DNA of 64,000 nucleotides from Chromobacterium subtsugae (GTDB taxonomy: Bacteria > Pseudomonadota > Gammaproteobacteria > Burkholderiales > Chromobacteriaceae), in the NCBI RefSeq assembly GCF_001676875.1, contig NZ_JYKA01000007.1:1-64000 (forward strand), read 5' to 3'. Positions 54,039-61,697 of this stretch are shown one piece after another; position 1 is the first letter of the stretch; each line of letters begins with the position of its first letter. The notes under the pieces are model-generated. The model did not search any database. It had not been told where the DNA came from and saw only the letters and a program-made list of their open reading frames with translations. The translations under genes and the position numbers were made by a program.

Positions 54039-55083
54039 ACCCGCCGCGGCGGACCACGCCGTCAGCCTGCAGATCGCCGGCCGCCGCCACAGCGACTGGA
54101 CCCACTATTCGATCGACTCCGACCTCGCCGTGCCCGCCGACGGCTGGCAAGTGGCGCTGGGCCTGCCCGGCGGCGTCTTTCCGCCGGAAGTGGAGCCGGG
54201 CGCGATGATCCAGGTGCAGGTGGGCGCGGAAACCGTGCTGATGGGCCGGGTGGACGACATCAGCCACAGCGTCGCCGCCGGCAGCCACCAACTGGCGCTG
54301 TCCGGCCGCGACCTCGCCGGCATGCTGCTCGATTGCAGCGCGCCGCTGCTCACCGCCAAGAACATGACGCTGCGCGACGTGCTGGAAAACGTGGTGAAGC
54401 CGCTGGGCATCGCCCGGATACGGGTGGACGCCAAAGGCAGCCGGCCGCTGGAAAAAATCAGCGTGGACCCCGGCAACAGCGCCTGGGACGTGCTCACCCG
54501 CGCCGCCCAGGCCAACGGCCTGAGCGCCTGGTTCGACCCGGACGGCACCCTGGTGGTGGGCGGCCCGGACTACAGCCAGCCGGCCGGCGCGCGGCTGATC
54601 CTGCGCCGCGACGGCCAGGGCAACAATCTGCTCAGCCTGGCCGAAACCCGCTCGCACGCGCAGCGCTACTCCGAATTGACGCTGCTGGGCCAGGGCCACG
54701 GCCAGGCGCTGACGCCGGGCCGCCACGCGATGAAGCACCACAGCTTCGATTCCGACGTCTGCTACCACAAGCCGCGCATCCAGGTGGAGCCGGACGCCGC
54801 CAGCCCGGCGGAGCTGGCGGCGCGCGCCGACAAGATGCTGGCCGACTCCCGCCTGGCCGGCTACACCCTGTCCGCCACCGTGGCCGGCCACCGCGACAGC
54901 CGCGGCATGCTGTGGACGCCGGGGCAGCGCATCGAGGTGGAAAGCGAGCCGCACGGCATCAACGGCGTCTATTTCCTGATGGCGCGCACCTTCGAAGGCG
55001 GCCGCGGCCAGGGCAGCGTCACCCGGCTGACGCTGAAAGAAGACAAATGCTGGATTCCGGTGATGCGCGCCGGCAAACAATGA
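54022..55083 (+). CDS. Mu gpP-like baseplate hub protein
   Basis: A 353-residue hub protein (gp44/gpP, T4 gp27-like): GRVDDISHSVAAGSHQLALSGRDLAGMLLDCSAPL is the typical central block, followed by a barrel domain (LGQGHGQALTPG, MLWTPGQRIEVESEP). Overlaps gpN by 17 bases. Confidence 0.88.
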   Translation: MATPAKPAAADHAVSLQIAGRRHSDWTHYSIDSDLAVPADGWQVALGLPGGVFPPEVEPGAMIQVQVGAETVLMGRVDDISHSVAAGSHQLALSGRDLAGMLLDCSAPLLTAKNMTLRDVLENVVKPLGIARIRVDAKGSRPLEKISVDPGNSAWDVLTRAAQANGLSAWFDPDGTLVVGGPDYSQPAGARLILRRDGQGNNLLSLAETRSHAQRYSELTLLGQGHGQALTPGRHAMKHHSFDSDVCYHKPRIQVEPDAASPAELAARADKMLADSRLAGYTLSATVAGHRDSRGMLWTPGQRIEVESEPHGINGVYFLMARTFEGGRGQGSVTRLTLKEDKCWIPVMRAGKQ

Positions 55084-55096
55084 CAGGAGACACCCC

Positions 55097-55783
55097 ATGT
55101 GGCATGAAGTAGACCACCGCATCCGCCGCGCCTTCAGCAATGTGCGCCAGGGCTTCCGCGCCGCGCTCACCCACGTGGACAGCGCGGGCGCGGTGCAGAC
55201 CGCCCAGGCCGAAGGCCTGGCCGGCGAACAGCTGCAGGACGCCGAGCTGTTCCAGCACTACGGCTACACCTCCAACCCGCCGCCGGGTAGCATGGCGATG
55301 GTGCTGCCGCTGGGTGGCCGCACCAGCCACAGCGTGGTGCTGGCCACCGAGCACGGCAGCTACCGGCTGCAATCGCTGCAGCCGGGAGAAGTGGCGCTGT
55401 ATAGCGACGAAGGCAGCAAGATCGTGCTCAAACGCGGCAAGATCATCGAGGCCACCTGCGACCACTTCGTGCTGAACTGCCAAACCATGCAGGTCAAGGC
55501 CAGCGACAGCATCGCCCTCCAATGCCAAACCATGCAGGTGAACGCCGACCAGCAGGCCGCCTTCGCCACGCCCACGCTGCAAACCAGCCAGCAGCTGGTC
55601 GCCCAGGGCCAGATCAGCGGCAACGGCGGCCTGGCGGTGCAGGGCGGCGGCGGCGCCAGCTTCAGCGGCGACATCAAACTGTCCGGCGCGATGAACGCCA
55701 GCGGCGACGTGAACGCCGGCGGCAAGAGCCTGGTTTCCCACATCCACGACGCGCCGAACGGCCCCACCAGCCCGCCCAAGTAA
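55097..55783 (+). CDS. Baseplate spike protein gpV/gp45 family
   Basis: A 228-residue membrane-piercing spike: N-terminal OB-like domain (QDAELFQHYGYTSNPPPGSMAMVLPLGG), a repetitive beta-prism part (about 120-210; QTMQVKASDSIALQCQTMQVNA), and a tip with HIHDAPNG that resembles the metal-binding HxH apex of Mu gp45. SD CAGGAGA. Confidence 0.9.
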   Translation: MWHEVDHRIRRAFSNVRQGFRAALTHVDSAGAVQTAQAEGLAGEQLQDAELFQHYGYTSNPPPGSMAMVLPLGGRTSHSVVLATEHGSYRLQSLQPGEVALYSDEGSKIVLKRGKIIEATCDHFVLNCQTMQVKASDSIALQCQTMQVNADQQAAFATPTLQTSQQLVAQGQISGNGGLAVQGGGGASFSGDIKLSGAMNASGDVNAGGKSLVSHIHDAPNGPTSPPK

Positions 55784-55795
55784 ACGGCGCCGCGA

Positions 55796-55839
55796 CTGAC
55801 CGGCGTCCGCTGCCCACCCCTCCCCGTTTCCAGGAAAAT
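55796..55839 (+). promoter_or_regulatory. Late promoter-like element D (before gp46 gene)
   Basis: CTGACCGGCGTCCGCTGCC followed by CACC; GAAAAT begins exactly 38 bases after the first C. Closely related to element B. Because GAAAAT overlaps the SD of the next gene, it may be a decayed copy. Confidence 0.4.
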
Positions 55840-55843
55840 AGCC

Positions 55844-56194
55844 ATGGACCCACTGCTGGACCCCGCCACCGGCGACTACGCCGGCACTTCCACCGATACC
55901 CTCGCCAACGCCGTCTACCTGCGCCTGATGACCCCTCTGGGCGGCTGGTGGGCCGACCCGACGCTGGGCTCGCGCCTGCATGAGCTGTCCCGCGCCAAGG
56001 ACAGCGGCCGCGTCGACCTCCTGGCCTGCCAATACGCCGAACAGGCGCTGCAACCCTTGCGCCAGGACGGCCGCGCCAGCCGGATCGAGGTGTCCTCCAG
56101 CCGGCAAGGCCCGGGCCGGCTTCTACTCCAGATCCGCGTCGCCGAGGCCGGCGGCCGCACCCGACATTTCCAACATCAAGTGAGGATAGCCTGA
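55844..56194 (+). CDS. Phage GP46-family baseplate protein
   Basis: A 116-residue protein matching the GP46 family (T4 gp25-like wedge role): DPATGDYAGTSTDTLANAVYLRLMTPLGGWWADPTLGSRLHEL is diagnostic. Overlaps the following gene (TGATG). SD AGGAAAAT. Confidence 0.9.
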   Translation: MDPLLDPATGDYAGTSTDTLANAVYLRLMTPLGGWWADPTLGSRLHELSRAKDSGRVDLLACQYAEQALQPLRQDGRASRIEVSSSRQGPGRLLLQIRVAEAGGRTRHFQHQVRIA

Positions 56195-57282
56195 TGCCCC
56201 TGCCCACTCCCGACTTCGCCAGCATCCGCGACACGCTGCTGCGCGACCTGCAAAACCTGCGCGCCGACGCCGACACCGGGCCGGACAGCGATTTCTTCGT
56301 CCGCGCCAGCTCGGTGGCCAGCGCGGCCGAAGGCCTGTACCAGCACCAAAGCTGGATCGCTCGCCAGATCTTCCCCGACACCGCCGACAGCGAATACCTC
56401 GAGCAGCACGCCCGCCTGCGCGGCATCGTGCGCAAACCAGCCAGCGCGGCCGCCGGCAAGCTGCAGCTGAGCGGCAACCCCAACACCATGGTCAACGGCA
56501 GCCTGCAAGTGCGGCTGGGCGACCAGCTGTACGCCACGCCGGCCACCGGCGGCGACGGCGGCCCCTACGCCTTTCAGCTGGACGCCAATGGCCAGGCCAC
56601 GGTCGACATCCGCGCCAGCCAGCCCGGCCCGGCCGGCAACCAGCCCGCCAATCTGCAGGTGGACCTGATGCAGGCGCCGCCCGGCGTCGCCGGCAAGGCG
56701 CTGCTGCTCAGCATGGGCGGCGCGGTGGATGTGGAAAGCGACCAGGCCTTGCTGGAGCGGCTGCTGGAATTGATACGCCGGCCGCCCGCCGGCGGCAACC
56801 AGCACGACTACCGGCGCTGGGCGCTGGAAGTGAAGGGCGTCACCGCCGCCTACGTCTACCCGCTGCGGCGCGGCCTGGGCACCGTCGACGTAGTGGTCAC
56901 CGCCAACAACGACCTGCCGTCGGCCGACACCCTGGCCGCGGTGCAAGCCCATATCGAAGACCTGCGGCCGGTCACCGCCAAGAGCTGCCTGGTGCTGGCG
57001 CCGACCCCGCGCGCGGTCGACATCGACCTCGCGCTCAATCTGGGCGGCATCAGCCCGGACGTCTTCACGCCGCAGCTGCAGCAAACGCTGCAAGCCTACT
57101 TCGCCGGCCTCGCTCCGGGCGAGCGCCTGGTCAAAAGCCGGATCGAGGCGCTGATCTCCGATCTGCCCGGCGTGCAAGACCGCCAGCTCAACGCCCCCGC
57201 CGGCAATGTCGCGCCGGTTTCCGACGCCGGCAAGGTGGAATGGCTGCGGCTGGGCAAATTGACGCTGAGGGCGATGCCATGA
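56194..57282 (+). CDS. Baseplate J-like wedge protein (Mu gp47-like)
   Basis: A 362-residue baseplate protein: N-terminal DTGPDSDFFVRASSVASAAEGLYQHQSWIARQIFPDTADSEYLEQHARLRGI region is the Baseplate_J signature; C-terminal GERLVKSRIEALISDLPGVQD likewise. Overlaps both neighbours by a few bases, so tightly coupled. Confidence 0.92.
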   Translation: MPLPTPDFASIRDTLLRDLQNLRADADTGPDSDFFVRASSVASAAEGLYQHQSWIARQIFPDTADSEYLEQHARLRGIVRKPASAAAGKLQLSGNPNTMVNGSLQVRLGDQLYATPATGGDGGPYAFQLDANGQATVDIRASQPGPAGNQPANLQVDLMQAPPGVAGKALLLSMGGAVDVESDQALLERLLELIRRPPAGGNQHDYRRWALEVKGVTAAYVYPLRRGLGTVDVVVTANNDLPSADTLAAVQAHIEDLRPVTAKSCLVLAPTPRAVDIDLALNLGGISPDVFTPQLQQTLQAYFAGLAPGERLVKSRIEALISDLPGVQDRQLNAPAGNVAPVSDAGKVEWLRLGKLTLRAMP

Positions 57283-57857
57283 TGCCGCAGCCCCCCTACC
57301 AGGAACTGCTGGCCCGGCTGCTGCCGCCGGCCAGCTACAGCCCCGACGGTCCGCGGCTGCAGGCCGAACTGGCCAGCGAGGGCGCGGCGCTGGACCGGGC
57401 GCAGAACAGCGCCCGCCAGCTGGCCGGCGCCGTCACCCCGCTGGCGGCCGAAACGCTGCTGCCGGACTGGGAGCGGGTATGCGGGCTGACGCCGCCCGCC
57501 GACGCGCCCTACCAGCAGCGCCAGCAGGCGGTGCTGGCCAAGCTGGCGGAAACCGGCGGCCTGTCCATCTCTTACTTCACCCGGCTGGCCGCCGGCATGG
57601 GCTACCGGATTAGGATCGACGAGCCGCAGCCGTTCCGCGCCGGCGTCAACCGCGCCGGCCAGCCCTTGTGGAGCGCCGACATTCCCTGGGTGTGGCAGGT
57701 GACCGTGTACGGCAGCAAGGTCCGCCCCTACCAGTTCCGCGCCGGACAATCGCTGGCCGGCGAGCGCCTCACCACTTTCGGCGACCCCAGGCTGGAAGAG
57801 CTGTTCAACGACCTCAAGCCCGCCCACACCTTCGTCTACTTCGCCTACCAGCCGTAA
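57279..57857 (+). CDS. YmfQ/Mu gp48-like tail protein (DUF2313)
   Basis: A 192-residue baseplate protein: YQELLARLLPPASYSPDGPRLQAELASEGAALDRAQNSARQL, DWERVCGLTP and FVYFAY at the end are the DUF2313 pattern. ATGA overlap with the baseplate J gene. Confidence 0.9.
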   Translation: MMPQPPYQELLARLLPPASYSPDGPRLQAELASEGAALDRAQNSARQLAGAVTPLAAETLLPDWERVCGLTPPADAPYQQRQQAVLAKLAETGGLSISYFTRLAAGMGYRIRIDEPQPFRAGVNRAGQPLWSADIPWVWQVTVYGSKVRPYQFRAGQSLAGERLTTFGDPRLEELFNDLKPAHTFVYFAYQP

Positions 57858-57948
57858 ACCTCTCCCGACGCTCGTCCCGCGCGCGTTTCCCCCCCCTCGC
57901 GCCGCTGCTTCCGGCGGCAGCCCATCTTCCCTCATCCAGGAGCGCTTC

Positions 57949-58221
57949 ATGCAAGATCCGATCAAGCCTGTCCCCTCGCCAGACCAGAAATTCCACGATG
58001 GCAATCCCGCCACCGGCGAACTGGGCACCATCGTCTCGGCCGACTGGCTCAACACCCTGCAATCCGCCACCCAATCCACCCAGCAGGAACTGGTGACCGT
58101 CATCCAGAACAGCGGCCAGAAAACCGACCCCGCGCGCCAAGACCAGTTGCTGCAAGCGATGCAGAACCTCGCCTGGGGCGGCGCGCAGCGGCCATCCACG
58201 CTGGCCGGCTATGGCATCGCC
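57949..58221 (+). repeat. Fibre attachment module, copy 1 (273 bp)
   Basis: First of three in-frame 273-base copies coding the first 91 residues of the fibre genes. The three copies share most bases, highest near their 3' ends. Confidence 0.88.
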
Positions 58222-59115
58222 ATCGCCAGCCAAGCGGAAGCGGAGGCCGGGAGCGATAACAGCAAGGCGATGACGCCGCTGCTCGTGGGGCAGGCGCTGA
58301 ACGCCGTCGGCTTGTCCGGCTATGCCAAGCCCCTTGCCGCCGGCTCGCTGCAAACAGTGCGTCCCAATGGGCTCTATCACATCGACAACAACCTGGTCGA
58401 CGGAACGCCGGTGAAAAGCAACGGCATGTTGCTGGCCAACTTCCTGTCTCCGCTCTGGGGCAGCCAGCTTTACTCGGCCTGGGGCGGCGCCACCTATGAA
58501 CAAAGACTGGAAAACGGCAATTGGCAGCCCTGGATCCGGCTGCTGAAATCCGGCCAACAGAGCACGATGGCAGATTACGGCATCGTCGATGGCGCGACCT
58601 TGGCACAACTGAAGGCGGCAACGGCGTTTGCCGGCGCGGTCCTGCACTTCGCCATGCCCAACGCGCCAGATGGCTGGCTCAAAGCCAATGGCGCAGCAGT
58701 CAGCCGCAGCCAATACGCCGCGCTATTCGCGGCCATCGGCTCCACTTACGGCGCCGGCGATGGCTCCACTACCTTCAATCTGCCGGATCTGCGCGGCGAA
58801 TTCATTCGGGGATGGGACGATATCGGCAAAACAGATCCTGATAGCCCCAAACGCAAAGTCGGCGATCGACAAGCACAACAAACCGCGACTCATAAACACG
58901 TGATTCCCTGGGGAGAGAACATTGCCGTCAACGCCACCGCCTTCGGCGGCACCAACAACGTCGGCCGAATGGGCTCTGTTGCAAATGACTACGACAACCG
59001 CTGGTATTACTCGAATGACGGCAGCGACTTTGACGGCGTGCTCAACCCCCCAGACACCATCGGCTCGGAAACCCGCCCCCGCAACATCGCTTTGCTCGCC
59101 TGCATCAAGTACTGA
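57949..59115 (+). CDS. Tail fibre 1 with phage tail collar domain
   Basis: A 388-residue receptor-binding protein. Residues 1-91 are the shared attachment module (FHDGNPATGELGTIVSADWLN... LAGYGIA). A variable middle follows, then a collar domain (about 225-290; PNAPDGWLKANGAAVSRSQYAALFAAIGSTYGAGDGSTTFNLPDLRGEFIRGWDD) and a terminal ETRPRNIALLACIKY. Followed by its assembly chaperone. SD CAGGAG. Confidence 0.92.
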   Translation: MQDPIKPVPSPDQKFHDGNPATGELGTIVSADWLNTLQSATQSTQQELVTVIQNSGQKTDPARQDQLLQAMQNLAWGGAQRPSTLAGYGIAIASQAEAEAGSDNSKAMTPLLVGQALNAVGLSGYAKPLAAGSLQTVRPNGLYHIDNNLVDGTPVKSNGMLLANFLSPLWGSQLYSAWGGATYEQRLENGNWQPWIRLLKSGQQSTMADYGIVDGATLAQLKAATAFAGAVLHFAMPNAPDGWLKANGAAVSRSQYAALFAAIGSTYGAGDGSTTFNLPDLRGEFIRGWDDIGKTDPDSPKRKVGDRQAQQTATHKHVIPWGENIAVNATAFGGTNNVGRMGSVANDYDNRWYYSNDGSDFDGVLNPPDTIGSETRPRNIALLACIKY

Positions 59116-59126
59116 GGAATCACGCC

Positions 59127-59705
59127 ATGGATAAACAAAAAACCGTCTATAGCTACCATCCAGAGACCTACGAATATCTCGGCCCAAGCCAGGCAGATTT
59201 GTCGCCGCTGGACCCGGGAGAAGTCTGGCTGCTCCCTGCCTGCTCCACTGAGGCCGAACCGCCGCCAGCCGACGAGCATCAGGTCCCCGTATTCCGGAAC
59301 GGCGACTGGACCTTGCAGCCCGACTGGCGCGCCGTCCCGTTGTGGCGCAAGCAAACCGCTCAAGCGATACAGGCGCAGATAGGCGACACCCCGGACAGCC
59401 TGCAAGCCACCGCCTTGTCGCCGCCGCCCTTCGCTATCTGGCGTGGCGATGGCTGGAGCGTGGACGAGGCGACTCAATTGGCCACTCAAACCGTCGCTGC
59501 GCAACAGCAATTGCAACGGAAGCTGGCCGCGGCCTACCAGAGCCGCCGCCCACTGGAAGACGCCTCCGAGCTAGGTGTGGCCACAACGGATGAGCAAGCC
59601 CGTCTGATGGATTGGAAACGCTACTGCGTGGCGCTCTCCCGCCTGCCGCAACACCCCGGCTGGCCCCGGCTGGCCGATGCCGACTGGCCCAATCAACCCG
59701 CCTGA
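59127..59705 (+). CDS. Tail fibre assembly (Tfa) protein
   Basis: A 192-residue chaperone: N-terminal YSYHPETYEYLGPSQADLSPLDPGEVWLLP and C-terminal MDWKRYCVALSRLPQHPGWPRLADADWPNQP are typical of the Caudovirales tail fibre assembly family. It follows fibre 1 by 11 bases. There is no second copy for the other two fibre genes. Confidence 0.9.
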   Translation: MDKQKTVYSYHPETYEYLGPSQADLSPLDPGEVWLLPACSTEAEPPPADEHQVPVFRNGDWTLQPDWRAVPLWRKQTAQAIQAQIGDTPDSLQATALSPPPFAIWRGDGWSVDEATQLATQTVAAQQQLQRKLAAAYQSRRPLEDASELGVATTDEQARLMDWKRYCVALSRLPQHPGWPRLADADWPNQPA

Positions 59706-59725
59706 GTCCAAACCTCTCCACAAGC

Positions 59726-59753
59726 AACCGCGCCGATTGGCGCGGTTTTCTTT
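59726..59753 (+). terminator. Terminator after the first fibre-chaperone pair
   Basis: AACCGCGCC, loop GATT, GGCGCGGTT then TTCTTT. It closes the main tail operon, so the next fibre gene needs its own promoter (element B). Confidence 0.88.
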
Positions 59754-59775
59754 ACCTAGCCACCGCCTGTCAGCA

Positions 59776-59820
59776 CTGACAGGCGTCCGCTAAGCCCCGT
59801 CGGTCGGTTGCAGCACAATC
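59776..59820 (+). promoter_or_regulatory. Late promoter-like element B (before fibre 2)
   Basis: CTGACAGGCGTCCGCTAAG then CCCC, with CACAAT starting 38 bases after the first C (59814-59819). The CTGACA is also the right arm of a palindrome CTGTCAG-CA-CTGACAG (59767-59782). The element follows a terminator and precedes a lone fibre gene, which argues for promoter function. Confidence 0.6.
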
Positions 59821-59895
59821 TCCTCCGACCCATCGACAGCGACATCTGTCATCGGCCGAGCGCCGATTTTCCTTTGACTGTTCGGAGACACTGAC

Positions 59896-60168
59896 ATGCA
59901 AGAGCCCATGAAGCTGATCAACAGCGCCGACGGCCTGTTCCACGACGGCAACCCTTACTCCGGCGAACTCGGCACCGTCGTCACGTCCGACTGGCTCAAC
60001 GGCGCCCAGTCTGCCATTCAGGCTACCCAACAAGAGCTGCTGACCGTCATTAAAAGCAATGGCCAGAAAACCGACCCATCTCGCCAGGACCAGCTGCTGC
60101 AAGCGATGCAGAACCTCGCCTGGGGCGGCGCGCAACGGCCCACCACGCTGGCCGGCTACGGCATCGCC
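59896..60168 (+). repeat. Fibre attachment module, copy 2 (273 bp)
   Basis: Second copy of the 273-base module, same length and frame as copies 1 and 3. Confidence 0.88.
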
Positions 60169-61296
60169 GACGCGATGAAAGCCAGTGACTGGGGCGTGCA
60201 GGGCTACACCACGCTGCAGGTTGGCCCCGGCAAAGCCTTCGCCGGCATCCAGGACGCCTGGGACAGCCTGATCGGCAAGGTTTTGCAGGCCGATGTGCTG
60301 ATCCAGATAGCCGACGGCCAGTACGCCACGAGCGGCATCACGCTAACCCACCAACCGTTCGCCAGCCGCATCCGCATCCAGGGCAATGTCGCCAACCCGT
60401 CGGCATGCAAGATCATCCTCGTGCCCGACGCCAACAAGCTCAGCCATGGCGTGATCTTTTCCCGCGTACAAGGCGTCAACTTCTCCGGCTTTCATATCGT
60501 CGGCGAGGCCGGCGCCAATCACTGGAGTCATCGCTGCCTGCGGGTGGAAGAAGCGTCGGTGGTATACGCCGACGCCGGCTCCATCGTGCTGGAGGGCGCC
60601 GGCAACGGGCTGGAACTGGATCAAAATGCGCGCGGCAACTTCGAGCGGCTACGCGTCCTGAACTGCAAGAATTGTGCGGTTCTCGTCGGCGGCGGCGCCC
60701 ATGCCTGGCTGCCGTCCAGCACGCTGATCGGCCTGGGCAGATATGCCGAAACTGTCGTTCCAGCCTTCGTCAACGTCGATACTCCCAAATTCCGGCCCAT
60801 GGGCTTGGAATGCCAGGAAGGCTCGAAGGCCTGGGCTAGCGACAGCAGCATTTCCAATGTCGATATCGGCTACATGACAACGCGGAACAGCTATCTGTGG
60901 TGCGATGGCACAGCGGTCGATCAAAGCAATATCGGCATGTATGCGCAATATGGCGGGGTTTGCTGGAGCTGCGGCGCGCAAGCCCGGCCATCGCTGCCTC
61001 AGGGCAGGCGCTCCAAGGTGACCAACTCGGGAAAAGGCTACTACGCGGAGTTTGGCGGCATCATCAATGCGGACATGGCCGTAGCGGAAAACTGCGAACA
61101 CGGCTTTTTTGCCACCTGGAATTCGGTCATGACAGTCAGCAATGGCTGGGCGCGCAACTGCACCAAAGGGGGCTACCATGCCGAGATGGCATCAACGATC
61201 GCCGCTTACAATACAGATACGACAGGGACTGCCACGGCGTACGATCCCAATCAGAACTTCAGTAATTGGAACGGCATCGTCGTAACAAAAATTTGA
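59896..61296 (+). CDS. Tail fibre/spike 2, beta-helix type
   Basis: A 466-residue protein: residues 1-91 are the shared attachment module, followed by TTLQVGPGKAFAGIQDAWDSLIGKVLQADVLIQIADGQY and a right-handed beta-helix-like region (about 100-450; IRIQGNVANP, GHANDQN-type turns) typical of tail spikes and pectate-lyase folds. It ends without a collar domain. Such spikes often cut or bind surface polysaccharide. It has no own chaperone gene. Confidence 0.85.
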   Translation: MQEPMKLINSADGLFHDGNPYSGELGTVVTSDWLNGAQSAIQATQQELLTVIKSNGQKTDPSRQDQLLQAMQNLAWGGAQRPTTLAGYGIADAMKASDWGVQGYTTLQVGPGKAFAGIQDAWDSLIGKVLQADVLIQIADGQYATSGITLTHQPFASRIRIQGNVANPSACKIILVPDANKLSHGVIFSRVQGVNFSGFHIVGEAGANHWSHRCLRVEEASVVYADAGSIVLEGAGNGLELDQNARGNFERLRVLNCKNCAVLVGGGAHAWLPSSTLIGLGRYAETVVPAFVNVDTPKFRPMGLECQEGSKAWASDSSISNVDIGYMTTRNSYLWCDGTAVDQSNIGMYAQYGGVCWSCGAQARPSLPQGRRSKVTNSGKGYYAEFGGIINADMAVAENCEHGFFATWNSVMTVSNGWARNCTKGGYHAEMASTIAAYNTDTTGTATAYDPNQNFSNWNGIVVTKI

Positions 61297-61318
61297 GCAC
61301 CTATCCCACCCTTCCTGA

Positions 61319-61364
61319 CTGACAACCCGTCCACTGCCCGCTGGACGGGGAGTCCCGCACAATC
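61319..61364 (+). promoter_or_regulatory. Late promoter-like element C (before fibre 3)
   Basis: CTGACAACCCGTCCACTGCC then CGC; CACAAT lies 39 bases after the first C (61358-61363). It includes a hairpin CCCGTCCA/TGGACGGG (61327-61350). Elements B and C also share a later stretch (GACATC[TA]GTCATCGGCC), so their leaders are homologous. Confidence 0.5.
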
Positions 61365-61424
61365 AACGACATCAGTCATCGGCCCCCGCTGCCGACTCTT
61401 CTCATCAAACGGAAGGCGCTTTCC

Positions 61425-61697
61425 ATGCAAGATCCATTCAAACCCATCCACAGCGCCGACGGCCTGTTCCACGACGGCAACCCGACCACCGGAGAACTCG
61501 GCACTGTGGTCGCCGCTGACTGGCTCAATGGCATGCAGTCCGCCATGCAGGCCACCCAGCAGGAATTGCTGACTGTCATCCAGAGCAATGGCCAGAAGAC
61601 CGACCCCGCGCGCCAGGACCAGCTGCTGCAAGCGGTACAAAGCATCGCCTGGGGCGGCGCGCAACGGCCCACCACGCTGGCCGGCTACGGCATCGCC
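61425..61697 (+). repeat. Fibre attachment module, copy 3 (273 bp)
   Basis: Third copy of the 273-base module; the copies start at 57949, 59896 and 61425. Confidence 0.88.

Noticed and set aside
59767-59782. CTGTCAG-CA-CTGACAG as a site-specific recombination (fibre inversion) site
   Set aside because: No inverted copy flanks the fibre genes and no invertase gene is present; it is better explained as part of the late promoter-like element.
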